This document shows positions 1 through 10,278 of a DNA stretch of 59,391 nucleotides, in pieces. The first letter of the stretch is position 1. Each line of letters opens with the position of its first letter. This DNA is from Myxococcales bacterium (GTDB taxonomy: Bacteria > Myxococcota_A > Polyangia > Polyangiales > Polyangiaceae), in assembly GCA_025355005.1 (NCBI GenBank), contig JANXLV010000307.1:1-59391 (forward strand), written 5' to 3'. A program made the position numbers and the translations under genes. The notes below the pieces were generated by a model that saw only the letters and a program-made list of their open reading frames with translations, was not told where the DNA came from and ran no database searches.

Positions 1-1479
1 CTTGAACGTGAGACCAAGAATGCCGTCGCCGAGATCCCATGCCTCCGCGCCGTCGTTCTTCAGGACCGGCGCGCTCGACTTCTTGAGAATGTCGAACGTC
101 GCGTAGCGCGCGTCCTTCGGGCGGACCTGGTACTCGGCCTTCGCCAGGTTCCAGACCCGCTCGCCGTCGTAGAAGGACTTCGCGCCCTTCTCGCGCATGG
201 TCTTGATGGCGGCGGGGACGTTGATGCCGTCCTTCTCCATGCGCTCGAGCGTGGTCAGAAAGCCGAGCGCGTCCCAGGTCTCGAACGGTCCGAGCTCCCA
301 GTTGTAACCCCACTTCATCGCCTCATCGACGGCGAACACGTCATTCGCGATCTCGCCACCGGCGATCCTGCGCGCGGAGTACGCGAGCGACTTCGAGAGC
401 ACCTTCCACGCGAACTCACCCACCTTGGTGGTGTCGGCGACGAGCTTGCGAACGCGCTCCTTCGGGTCCTCCACCTTGGCGAGGCCCTTGGTGGTGTTCT
501 TGATCGCCTCGTCGCCGCCCTTGGGGCGGTAGTCGTTCTTCACCGGATCGTAGGTGAACATGTCCTTCTTCGACTCGCCGCGCTTGTAGAAGCCGGCCTT
601 GGTCTTGTCACCGAGCAGCTTCTTTTCAGCCATTCCGCGGATGAACTGCGGGACCTTGAAGGACTCGCGCTCCTCGTCGTCCGGGAGCGCCGCGTAGCAG
701 TTGTCCGCCACGTGGATGAACGTGTCGAGGCCGACGATGTCTGCGGTGCGGAAGCTCGCGCTCTTGGGGTGGGCCATGGGCGTGCCCGTGATGTTGTCGA
801 CGTCCTCCGGCGACATGCCGTCCGCGATCATCTGATGGATGGTGCTCATCATCGCGTGGATGCCGATGCGGTTGCCCACGAAGTTCGGCGTGTCCTTGCC
901 GTAGACGATGCCCTTGCCGAGCACGTCCTCACCGAACTTCGCCACCTGCGCGAGGGTGGCCTTGTCCGTGTCCGGGCCGGCCACGAGCTCGAGGAGCTTC
1001 ATGTAGCGAACGGGGTTGAAGAAGTGCATGACCAGGAAGTTCTTCTTGAACTGCGCGCCGCGGCCCTTGAGCATGTCCTCGATCCGCAGACCGGACGTGT
1101 TCGACGCGACGATCGCGTGCGCGGGGACCAGCTTCTCGAGCTTCTCGAAGAGGGCGACCTTGACGTCGATACGCTCGAGCACCGCCTCGATGACCAGGTC
1201 ACACTCGGCGGCCTTGCCGAGATCGTCCTCGGTGTTGCCCACCGTCACCAGGTTCGCGTTCGACTTGTGGAAGAACGCTGCCGGGCGCGCCTTCACGGCC
1301 TTCTCCAGGCCGCCAGCGGCGAAGCGGTTTCGCGCCGCACGGTCCTTCTTTTCGACGTCCGTCAGATTGGGCGGAACGATGTCCAGCAGGTACACCTTGA
1401 GCCCTGCGTTCGCGAAGTGGGCAGCGATCCCCTGCCCCATCACGCCCGCACCAATCACACACGTCGTTCGGATCTGCAT
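1..1479 (-). CDS. 3-hydroxyacyl-CoA dehydrogenase / enoyl-CoA hydratase, FadN type (partial)
   Basis: The gene starts at ATG 1479 and runs off the left edge after 493 codons, so the C-terminus is missing. Residues 10-15 read GAGVMG, the Rossmann NAD-binding loop. The MHFFNP block gives catalytic His152, and Glu164 lies 12 residues later, the spacing usual for 3-hydroxyacyl-CoA dehydrogenases. A second dehydrogenase C-domain follows. The last visible residues (WDLGDGILGLTF) look like the opening of a crotonase fold. Dehydrogenase first and hydratase last is the FadN/YusL order, opposite to E. coli FadB. Expected role: the hydration and NAD-dependent oxidation steps of fatty-acid beta-oxidation in the cytoplasm. 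A thiolase would be the usual neighbour but would lie outside the window. Confidence 0.9.
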   Translation of the reverse strand, partial: MQIRTTCVIGAGVMGQGIAAHFANAGLKVYLLDIVPPNLTDVEKKDRAARNRFAAGGLEKAVKARPAAFFHKSNANLVTVGNTEDDLGKAAECDLVIEAVLERIDVKVALFEKLEKLVPAHAIVASNTSGLRIEDMLKGRGAQFKKNFLVMHFFNPVRYMKLLELVAGPDTDKATLAQVAKFGEDVLGKGIVYGKDTPNFVGNRIGIHAMMSTIHQMIADGMSPEDVDNITGTPMAHPKSASFRTADIVGLDTFIHVADNCYAALPDDEERESFKVPQFIRGMAEKKLLGDKTKAGFYKRGESKKDMFTYDPVKNDYRPKGGDEAIKNTTKGLAKVEDPKERVRKLVADTTKVGEFAWKVLSKSLAYSARRIAGGEIANDVFAVDEAMKWGYNWELGPFETWDALGFLTTLERMEKDGINVPAAIKTMREKGAKSFYDGERVWNLAKAEYQVRPKDARYATFDILKKSSAPVLKNDGAEAWDLGDGILGLTFK

Positions 1480-1524
1480 GGCAGCAGATCTAGTGCCTTT
1501 TCGGGCCCGCGGGAACAGGGAGCG

Positions 1525-1572
1525 GTCACATTTCAGGCCAGATTTCAGGTCAGATTTCAGGTCACAGTTCAG
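1525..1572. repeat. Four tandem 12-bp units at a gene 3' end
   Basis: Four consecutive 12-mers occupy 1525-1536, 1537-1548, 1549-1560 and 1561-1572: GTCACATTTCAG, GCCAGATTTCAG, GTCAGATTTCAG and GTCACAGTTCAG. The last unit contains the stop codon (1569-1571) of the kinase gene. The array fills about half of the 89-bp gap before the FadN-type gene start. No promoter was identified in this gap. Confidence 0.85.
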
Positions 1573-3974
1573 GTGACCCGGACCTGGCGAATCGCTTCCA
1601 CGATCTCGGCGCCGCGCGATGCGACGCGCGCTTCGATCTCGAGGAACTCGGGCCTCACCCGCAGCGGGTCGAGGAGCTTGCAGCCGCGGGTCCAGAGCAC
1701 GTCGTACAGCCCCGCCCCGTCCGCGTCTCGCAGAGCGCTCATCGCGAGCTCCTCTTGCGCGCAGGTCATCGCGAGCGAGCACGTCATCTTGCGGAAGAAG
1801 ATGGTGCGCGCGATGCTCACGGCGCCCACGCGCGAAAGACGGTCGAGGGCATCCGTGGTCTCTGGGCTCATCTCGCCCGCCACGAGCACCTCGAGGAGAT
1901 ACCGCGCGCGATCGAACGCAGGTCCCTGCATGTGGACCAGGGCAGCGGCGGCCTCCTTCCGGGCGCAGCGGTAGATCCACACCTGCGCCACTGTGAACCA
2001 TCGCTCGAAGGAGGTCGCCTGATCCTGCGCGGACTGGGCGAGCATCTCGTCGACGATCGCGTGTTGCCCGGCCAGCTCCCGCACCGCGCATTGCTCGCCG
2101 AGCACGAAGGGCAGGTTGGGCTCGAGCAGCTCGGCGCGCTTCATCAGCCGCAGCCCGGGCTCGACGTCGCCGGCCCGTGCGCGGATGCGGCCCAGATTGT
2201 AGAGCGATTCGGCGTGACGCGGATTCGCTGCCAGCGCCAGACCGTACTCGCGCACGGCCGTGAGCATGTTGCCGTGCGCCACCTCGAGCTCCGCGATCGC
2301 GAAATGTGGCAGCGACGCGTGGGGCGCGAGCGCGAGCGCCTTCTCCGCGGCTTCGCGCGCGAGTCGTCCCGCCTCGTCCGCCGCCACCGGGTCGATGTCG
2401 AAGCTGAACGGGGTGAGCTCCGCGCGCGCGAGCGAAGCAAGCAATGCGGGCTCGTTCGGCGCGCGCGCGAGCGCCTCGTTGAGCAGCGAAATGGCCTGCA
2501 TCGATTGCCGCTGCCTGTAGGCGTGCTGCGCGCGCAGGTAGAGGTCCAGCACGACGGGGTCTTCAGGCAGATCGCGGTTCATGGTCTCGCGCTTGACCGA
2601 CAGGCCGGCGACGATCGCATCGGCCATCTCGTCGGACAGGCGAAGCACGTCGGACACCGGTCCTTCGAGGCGCTTTGCCCAGATCTGGAAGCCATCGCCC
2701 ACGCCGACGAGACGCGCGGTGATCCGCAGACGCTCGCCGTCACGGGTCAACATGCCCGACGCGACGACGTCTGCTCCGAGCTTCTTGCCGACGACGCGTG
2801 AATCGTCTCCCTCACGCAGCGCAGCCAACGCCGCTGCCATGGACGGCACGCGGAGCGCTTCGTTCATGCAGAGCGTGTCCGTGAGTGACTCGCAGAACGC
2901 CGTCACCAGGTAATCGTCCTCCGACTTGCCTCCATTCTTGAACGGGAGCACGCAGATGATCTTCGTACCGGATGCGCGCGGCGTGGATGGCGATGCTGGC
3001 AACGGGAACGCGCCCTCTGCAGCTCCCTGCGACCCGAGACGAAGCGACTGCACCGCGGTGTCGAGCGCCTTTGGGTCGAGCGCCACCTGCGTTGCGCCAA
3101 GACCGAGCACAGCCTCCGCGGTCGCGCCTGCGGCCAGCGCCGCGACCTCCGCGCCCAGGGCTTCGGCGCTCTCGTGCCGGTTCGCGGGATCGCGCGCCAT
3201 CGCCTTCTGGACGAGCTCCGCGACGTTGGCAGGAATCGCGGGGCGGCTTGCCCTGGGATCAGGAGGGGGCGCGACCAGCCGTGCCGCGGCGATCGCGAAG
3301 ACCGTGTCCCCGCTCCAGGGGCAACGACCCGTGAGCATCTCGAAGAGGATCTCGCCCACGGCGTAGACGTCGGCGCGATGGTCCGCGTCCTTTCCTTCCA
3401 CCTGCTCCGGTGACATGTACGCGGGCGTGCCCAGCGGCCGGCCTGCAGTCAGCTTCGCGTCACCCGACGAGAACGCGCGCGCAATGCCGAAATCCATGAT
3501 CTTCACATGGCCGTCCTCCGCCACGATCACGTTGTCCGGCTTCAGGTCGCGGTGGACGACCCCCGCCTCGTGAGCAGCGGCGAGCCCGCTCGCGAGCTCC
3601 CCCGCGATCGCGAGCGCACGTACGAGCGGCAGCGACCCCGCGCGCGACAGCACCACTGACAGCGGCTCCCCGGCAAGGTACTCCATCGTCAGGAACCGCA
3701 GGCCCTGGTGCTCGCCGATGTCGTAGGTTCGCGCGACGTTCTTGTGGGTGACCTTTCGCGCGAGCTTCACCTCGCGACGGAAGCGCTCCATGGAAGCCGG
3801 ATCGCTCCCAAGGTCCTGCGAGAGGGTCTTCAGCGCGACCATCTCGTCGAGCTCCACGTCGCGTGCAAGATACACGCTTCCCATTCCGCCCGCCCCAAGG
3901 AGGCGCAGTATCTCGTAGCGCCCCGCGACGCGAGCGCCATCCGTGATCGACGGCGGGCCGAGGGATTCGCTCAT
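1569..3974 (-). CDS. Cytosolic Ser/Thr protein kinase with TolB-like and TPR regions
   Basis: 801 aa from ATG 3974, chosen because it overlaps the stop of the acyltransferase gene (ATGA, 3971-3974); a longer in-frame reading adds only an Arg-rich tail. Kinase domain about 20-290: glycine loop GAGGMG, Lys49, HRDLKPDN from 141, DFG from 161, TPAYMSPE from 183. Residues about 365-480 resemble the TolB/FlgO-like domain common in adenylate-cyclase and kinase TPR proteins (VLPFKN opening, then a second half with QIWAKR). TPR-like helices follow to the C-terminus. There is no membrane segment, so it should act in the cytoplasm. It is the last gene of the ether-lipid operon, which suggests but does not prove that it regulates lipid synthesis. 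Confidence 0.9.
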   Translation of the reverse strand: MSESLGPPSITDGARVAGRYEILRLLGAGGMGSVYLARDVELDEMVALKTLSQDLGSDPASMERFRREVKLARKVTHKNVARTYDIGEHQGLRFLTMEYLAGEPLSVVLSRAGSLPLVRALAIAGELASGLAAAHEAGVVHRDLKPDNVIVAEDGHVKIMDFGIARAFSSGDAKLTAGRPLGTPAYMSPEQVEGKDADHRADVYAVGEILFEMLTGRCPWSGDTVFAIAAARLVAPPPDPRASRPAIPANVAELVQKAMARDPANRHESAEALGAEVAALAAGATAEAVLGLGATQVALDPKALDTAVQSLRLGSQGAAEGAFPLPASPSTPRASGTKIICVLPFKNGGKSEDDYLVTAFCESLTDTLCMNEALRVPSMAAALAALREGDDSRVVGKKLGADVVASGMLTRDGERLRITARLVGVGDGFQIWAKRLEGPVSDVLRLSDEMADAIVAGLSVKRETMNRDLPEDPVVLDLYLRAQHAYRQRQSMQAISLLNEALARAPNEPALLASLARAELTPFSFDIDPVAADEAGRLAREAAEKALALAPHASLPHFAIAELEVAHGNMLTAVREYGLALAANPRHAESLYNLGRIRARAGDVEPGLRLMKRAELLEPNLPFVLGEQCAVRELAGQHAIVDEMLAQSAQDQATSFERWFTVAQVWIYRCARKEAAAALVHMQGPAFDRARYLLEVLVAGEMSPETTDALDRLSRVGAVSIARTIFFRKMTCSLAMTCAQEELAMSALRDADGAGLYDVLWTRGCKLLDPLRVRPEFLEIEARVASRGAEIVEAIRQVRVT

Positions 3975-4882
3975 CGCCTGAGCTCTCGCTCGTACGGGTT
4001 GGCCTGTCGGTGGGCGCGCTGGTCTTTTCCGAGCGCGGCGATCGCCGTGACGCAACGCTCGGCTGCCTTCTTGGCGGTCGTTGTCTTGTGCTTCTTCGGC
4101 AAGAGGTCGGTGAAGTCGATCGGATCGCCGAAGTAGACGTCGATTGGCGTCTTGTCACCGGGCACCCAGTTCTTGACGAACTCGTGCGGCAGGCTGTTGC
4201 CCATGCCCGTGACGAACACCGGGATCGTCGGGATCTCGTTCGCCTCGAGCGCCACCTTCCCTGCGCCGGGTTGCGCGGGCAAGAACGTGTACGCGTTGCC
4301 GCTCTTGTTGCGCTTGCCTTCCGGGTGGATGCCCAGGATGGTGCCTGGCGTGCGCAGCTCGGCCACGCAGCGCTCGATCGCCCACATGTTGAACGCGCGC
4401 TTGCTGCCGTCGCGCATGATGGGCGGGAACATCCGCATGGCGCTCATGGAGAGGTTCACCGCGGGGCCGAGCGGATGGTCGTAGAAGAAGGTGGAGCGCG
4501 TCGGGAAGAAGATGTTCTTCGAGAGCTTCGTGCGCTTGTAGAGGATGTACGTGATCGTGAAGAAGTCGAAGAAGCTGGTGTGGTTCGCCACCAGCAGCAG
4601 GCTCTGCTTCCGATCGTAGCTGGCGAGCTTCTCGAGTCCGACGATGTGAAACCGATTCGAGCCGCACGAGCCGATCAGCGCCCCCATCACGAGGTCCAGG
4701 TACGCCTCGCCGAGCGGCGACTTCGACGCGAAGTCTCCAGCCTCGAAGCAGAGGCGCTCGACGCGGGACAGAAGTGAGAGCTGCTCCTCCGTGGGCCGGA
4801 ACCCGTGCCCAGCCACCTTTTTTGCCCCAGAGGCGGGAGCCTCGTTTTGGGTGCCTCGGGACGAGTCCGCGGAATCCGGCAT
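3971..4882 (-). CDS. Lysophospholipid/glycerol-phosphate acyltransferase (PlsC-like)
   Basis: 303 aa, ATG 4882, two bases after the stop of the AGPS-like gene. The HX4D catalytic motif is HTSFFD at 101-106, and the substrate-binding block IHPEGKRNKSG lies near 185-195. Both are hallmarks of the PlsC/GNPAT superfamily. No strong membrane segment is evident apart from the hydrophobic patch before the HX4D motif. Placement directly behind an alkyl-DHAP synthase allows two roles: DHAP acyltransferase, making the AGPS substrate, or sn-2 acylation of the alkyl-glycerol-3-phosphate. Sequence inspection alone does not separate them. Its stop overlaps the kinase start by 4 bp. Confidence 0.88.
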   Translation of the reverse strand: MPDSADSSRGTQNEAPASGAKKVAGHGFRPTEEQLSLLSRVERLCFEAGDFASKSPLGEAYLDLVMGALIGSCGSNRFHIVGLEKLASYDRKQSLLLVANHTSFFDFFTITYILYKRTKLSKNIFFPTRSTFFYDHPLGPAVNLSMSAMRMFPPIMRDGSKRAFNMWAIERCVAELRTPGTILGIHPEGKRNKSGNAYTFLPAQPGAGKVALEANEIPTIPVFVTGMGNSLPHEFVKNWVPGDKTPIDVYFGDPIDFTDLLPKKHKTTTAKKAAERCVTAIAALGKDQRAHRQANPYERELRR

Positions 4883-4884
4883 GG

Positions 4885-6561
<1,677 letters not shown>

Positions 6562-6598
6562 GGCTAGGTCAGGTTACCGCGAAAACGGCCAGGAAAAG

Positions 6599-7429
6599 CT
6601 AGTAATCGCCGCTGGAGCCGCCGCCGCCAAAGTCCCCACCACCGCCGCCGCCACCGCCCCAATCGCTGCCACCCCCACCACCGCTGTCGCCGCCGCCACC
6701 GCCGCCGCTGTCGCCGCCGCCACCCCAGCCGCCACCACCGCCGCCGTAGTAGCCACCGCCACCGCCGCCGCCGCCGCGACCCGTCACGCGCCGGATCACC
6801 CAGTGGATGAAGAGGAACGCAAAGATCAAAATCACCACGAGGATGAACCCGAGGCCAGAGCCGCTCTTCGGATGCTGCGGCTGCGTCGCGACGCGTCGAC
6901 CTGGCGTCGCGCCAGTGGGACCTCCCAGCTTCATCTCGGTCTGGATGCCGTCGATGCCTGCCTCGATCGCGCCGCCGACATCGCCTGCCTTCATGGCGGG
7001 CGCGATGCGCTCGCGGATGATCTCGTTCGACTGGAGGTCCGTGAGGTCGCCGCCCGCGCCCTTCCCCGTCTCGATGCGAATCTTGCGCTCTTGCGTGGCG
7101 ATGATGAGCAGCACGCCGCGATCGGTGCCCTTTTTCCCGAGGTTCCACGCGCGCGCCGTGTCGTAGGCGACGTCCTCGATCGGGAGGCCCTCGAGCGAAC
7201 GCGGAAGGAAGACCGTGATCTCCACGCCGCTCGCCTCACGGATGCCGCGGAGCCGCAATGCGATCGCATCCTTCTCCGCCGCAGACAGCTTGCCCGCGGC
7301 GTCATTGACGGGTCCGGCGAGCGCAGGAGGCGTGTATGCGAGCGCGCTGCGCGGCAGGGACACCAGCGTGACGAACGCCACCGCGAGCACCGTTGCAAGC
7401 ACGAGGAGTGGGTGGAGCGCTCGCTTCAT
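6599..7429 (-). CDS. TPM-domain membrane protein (YgcG-like)
   Basis: 276 aa. It begins with a signal peptide (about 1-31, ending ALA), followed by a TPM domain (PALAGPVNDAAGKLS ... RGVLLIIATQERKIRIETG). A single hydrophobic segment, LGFILVVILIFAFLFI, lies near residue 195-210. The rest is almost pure Gly with Ser, Asp and Trp. This exocytoplasmic TPM, membrane anchor and Gly-rich tail layout is the usual YgcG-like form. It follows lemA by 24 bp, and TPM/LemA pairs are common, which suggests a shared but poorly understood envelope role. The Gly-rich tail is in a stretch of GCC/ACC triplets that could be length-variable. Confidence 0.9.
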   Translation of the reverse strand: MKRALHPLLVLATVLAVAFVTLVSLPRSALAYTPPALAGPVNDAAGKLSAAEKDAIALRLRGIREASGVEITVFLPRSLEGLPIEDVAYDTARAWNLGKKGTDRGVLLIIATQERKIRIETGKGAGGDLTDLQSNEIIRERIAPAMKAGDVGGAIEAGIDGIQTEMKLGGPTGATPGRRVATQPQHPKSGSGLGFILVVILIFAFLFIHWVIRRVTGRGGGGGGGGYYGGGGGGWGGGGDSGGGGGGDSGGGGGSDWGGGGGGGGDFGGGGSSGDY

Positions 7430-7453
7430 GGTGTCGCCGTCACCATCGCTCCT

Positions 7454-8089
7454 TCAGAAGGATACCTTGGGTGCCGCCTGCGCCTCGCTCGACGCGGAGA
7501 AGTAGACGCGCTCCTTGAACGGCTTGCCCGTCACCCTGTTGACCGCCTGCCCGCTGATCTTTCGCAGCTCCGTGTTGTAGACGCGCACGGCGTCGTTGTA
7601 CTGCTCGCGCGAGCGGAGGATGCGGTTCTCCGTCCCCTCGAGCTCCACGGTGAGATCGCGATAGCCCTTCGTGCTCGCGAGCTCCGGGTACTTCTCGTTC
7701 GACACCATGAGGCGCGACAGCGTCCCCTTGAGGTTGTCCTGCGCCTTCTGGAACGCCGCCATCTTCGCCGGGTCCGTGAAGTCCTCACCGGTCACCTTGA
7801 TGCTGGTCGCGTCCGCGCGCGCTTGCGTCACCGCCGTGAGGGTCGACTCCTCGAACTTGCTGGACGCCTTCACCGTGGAGACGATGTTGGGGATGAGATC
7901 GTAGCGGCGCTGGAGCTGGGCCTCGTAGTCGGCCCACTTCTGCTCGCAGATCCCGTCCTTCTCGACCAGCTGGTCGTAGTTCTGGCATCCCGGCACGAAG
8001 AGCGCGCTGATGACGGCCAGGGCGGCCATGAGCAGGGCGAGCGAGTGAGACGGGAAAAACCGGGGGATCCAGGCGTTGGTCAAGGTCAT
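7454..8089 (-). CDS. lemA: LemA family protein
   Basis: 211 aa from ATG 8089. A hydrophobic N-terminal segment ends FVPGC, so it may be lipid-anchored or membrane-spanning. Then comes the LemA core: YDQLVEKD, ADYEAQLQRRYDLIPN, VNEKYPEL-like and NDAVRVYN blocks, all helical. LemA proteins are short envelope proteins with a cytoplasm- or periplasm-facing helical bundle and no known enzymatic activity. The pairing with the TPM gene downstream supports the call. Confidence 0.95.
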   Translation of the reverse strand: MTLTNAWIPRFFPSHSLALLMAALAVISALFVPGCQNYDQLVEKDGICEQKWADYEAQLQRRYDLIPNIVSTVKASSKFEESTLTAVTQARADATSIKVTGEDFTDPAKMAAFQKAQDNLKGTLSRLMVSNEKYPELASTKGYRDLTVELEGTENRILRSREQYNDAVRVYNTELRKISGQAVNRVTGKPFKERVYFSASSEAQAAPKVSF

Positions 8090-8240
8090 GTGAGGGAGAC
8101 CGTAAGAACGCGGCCCGCCACTGGCAAGCAAAACCCAGGTGCGGCCTGCCGGCTGGAGGGGCGCGGATGTAGGAGGAATCGGTGAACTTTCGACCAGTTC
8201 GACGTGCACGAGGCTCGACTTCGTGGAATAACGCGCGTCC

Positions 8241-10265
8241 ATGGGGACTGGAAAATTCTCGTCGTACGCGCTGACGGGCGCGTTGGTGGTTGGGCTCGTG
8301 GCGGCTGGGACGGTCGCCGGTTGCGGTGCCAGCAAGGATCGTGGCTTCGATGATCTCGGCGCCGAGGACGGCGGCGGAGGCGGAGGCAACGAAGGCGGCA
8401 TGCTGTTCGGTGGCGGCGAAGGCGGCCTCGACAAACCGGTCTCGTCCCTCACGGTCGACCCGCCGACCGCGTCGCTCCTCTCCGACAACGGCGCGCAGCC
8501 CACGCAGCAGTTCAAGGCCATCGCGCACTTCACGGACGGCACGAGCGCGGACGTCGGCGCTGGCGTCACGTGGACCGCGACCGCACCGCAGGTCGGAGCG
8601 ATCGCAGGCGGTCTCTTCAAGGCGAGCGGCAGCGTCGGCGGCGCGGTCGTCATCACCGCGAGCTTCAAGAACCAGAAGGCCACCGGCGACCTGCAGGTCA
8701 AGCTGCACATCACCGACAACCCGAGCAACGTCTCCCCCGCGATCATCGCGGCGCTCCAGGGCGCATCGACGAAGGATGCCACCGTCCAGTGGGCGTACCC
8801 GTACGACGGCACCGTCTTCCCGCGCGGCCTCGGCGCGCCGCTCCTCCAGTGGAACAACGGCATCGCGGCGGACACCTACTACGTGCACGTGAAGAGCGCG
8901 GGCTTCGAGCTCGAGTCGTTCACCACCGTGCCGCCGCCGTCGCGCTACGCGTTCACGGGAGCGAACTGGCAGAAGTTCGTCGACTCCTCCTCCGGCGCAG
9001 CCACCCTCGAGGTCTCGCGCTACTCCGGCACGACCGCGACGAAGGTCACGACCCTCAACTGGACCATCGCGCCCGCCTCCATGCGCGGCACCATCTACTA
9101 CTGGGCCAACGCCCAGGGCCGCGTGATGCGCATCAAGCCAGGCGCCACTGCGCCGGACGACTTCAGCGCAGGCGTGCTGCCCGCCGCTGGCTGCACCATG
9201 ACGTGCCACACGGTGTCCGCGGATGGCTCCACCCTCATCAGCGGCGGCGATGGATTCGGCGGCTCGTACGACCTCCTGAACAACGCGCAGATCTACCCGA
9301 AGGGCGCCGCGGCAGGGCCAGGGCGCAAGTGGTCGAACGCCGCGCTCTCGCCGAACGGCAAGTTCATCGTCGAGAACGGCAACACGGCGGTCCCCGGTCC
9401 CCCCGGCGCCGAAGACGGCATGTACAACACCGGCGACGGCACCAAGGTCGCGAACAGCGGACTCGATGGCCTGCACCTGGGCTCGCCGAGCTTCTCGGCA
9501 GACGGAACCAAGCTCGCATATGTCGCGCTCTCGGGCGCCGCCACGGGCTCCCTCAACGTCTTCGATTTCGATCTGAAGAACGCGAAGGCCAGCGGGAGCA
9601 CGCAGCTGATCGCGCAGGGCGCGGGCCAGGCCATCCAGTGGCCGAGCGTCTCTCCCGACGCGAAGTGGATCGTCTATCACCGCGGCGCGCTGGACACGCG
9701 CAACGGTCAGGGTGATCTCTTCCTCGCGAACACCGCCACGCCGAACCAGGAGACGCGCCTCGGCAAGGTCGACGGCGACGGCTATCCGTTCGCCGCGGGC
9801 GCACGCGATCTCGCGTATAACTTCGAGCCCACGTTCGCCCCCGTTCCGTCCGGCGGATACTTCTGGGTCGTGTTCACGAGCCGCCGCACCTACGGAAACA
9901 CGTCGGTCGGCGCCATCCTCTCCACGAAGCAGCTCTGGGTCGCCGCGATCGATCTGAACCCCACCCCCGGCGTGGACCCGAGCCACGCGGCGTTCCTGCT
10001 TCCAGGTCAGGACGTCACGCAGATCAACATGCGTGGCTTCTGGGCGCTCGATCCCTGCAAGGGGGACGGCCAGGGCTGCGGCTCCGGCACCGAGTGCTGC
10101 GGCGGCTTCTGCGACGGCTCCGGCCCCGACGGCGGCCTGGTCTGCGCGTCGAAGGGCGCATGTGGACAGGACGGCGATCATTGCAACGTCGCCGCCGACT
10201 GCTGCAACGCATCGACAGGCACCACGTGCATCAACCACACGTGCGCGCAGCCGGGCCCCAAGTAG
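8241..10265 (+). CDS. Secreted lipoprotein with Ig-like domain, propeller repeats and Cys-rich tail
   Basis: 674 aa. The lipoprotein signal ends AGTVAGC (Cys28) and is followed by an Asp/Gly linker. Residues about 65-160 look like a bacterial Ig-like (Big_2) domain. WD40/TolB-type blades follow (LSPNGKFIVENG, FSADGTKLAYVAL, VSPDAKWIVYHRG). The C-terminal ~70 residues are rich in Cys (CGSGTECCGGFC, CNVAADCCN). Cys318-Thr-Met-Thr-Cys322-His323 is a CX3CH motif, one residue longer than the normal heme-binding motif. The gene is divergent from lemA across a 151-bp gap in which I could not place a promoter. Exact function unknown; probably a cell-surface binding protein. Confidence 0.8.
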   Translation: MGTGKFSSYALTGALVVGLVAAGTVAGCGASKDRGFDDLGAEDGGGGGGNEGGMLFGGGEGGLDKPVSSLTVDPPTASLLSDNGAQPTQQFKAIAHFTDGTSADVGAGVTWTATAPQVGAIAGGLFKASGSVGGAVVITASFKNQKATGDLQVKLHITDNPSNVSPAIIAALQGASTKDATVQWAYPYDGTVFPRGLGAPLLQWNNGIAADTYYVHVKSAGFELESFTTVPPPSRYAFTGANWQKFVDSSSGAATLEVSRYSGTTATKVTTLNWTIAPASMRGTIYYWANAQGRVMRIKPGATAPDDFSAGVLPAAGCTMTCHTVSADGSTLISGGDGFGGSYDLLNNAQIYPKGAAAGPGRKWSNAALSPNGKFIVENGNTAVPGPPGAEDGMYNTGDGTKVANSGLDGLHLGSPSFSADGTKLAYVALSGAATGSLNVFDFDLKNAKASGSTQLIAQGAGQAIQWPSVSPDAKWIVYHRGALDTRNGQGDLFLANTATPNQETRLGKVDGDGYPFAAGARDLAYNFEPTFAPVPSGGYFWVVFTSRRTYGNTSVGAILSTKQLWVAAIDLNPTPGVDPSHAAFLLPGQDVTQINMRGFWALDPCKGDGQGCGSGTECCGGFCDGSGPDGGLVCASKGACGQDGDHCNVAADCCNASTGTTCINHTCAQPGPK

Positions 10266-10278
10266 CGCTCGCGAAGGC

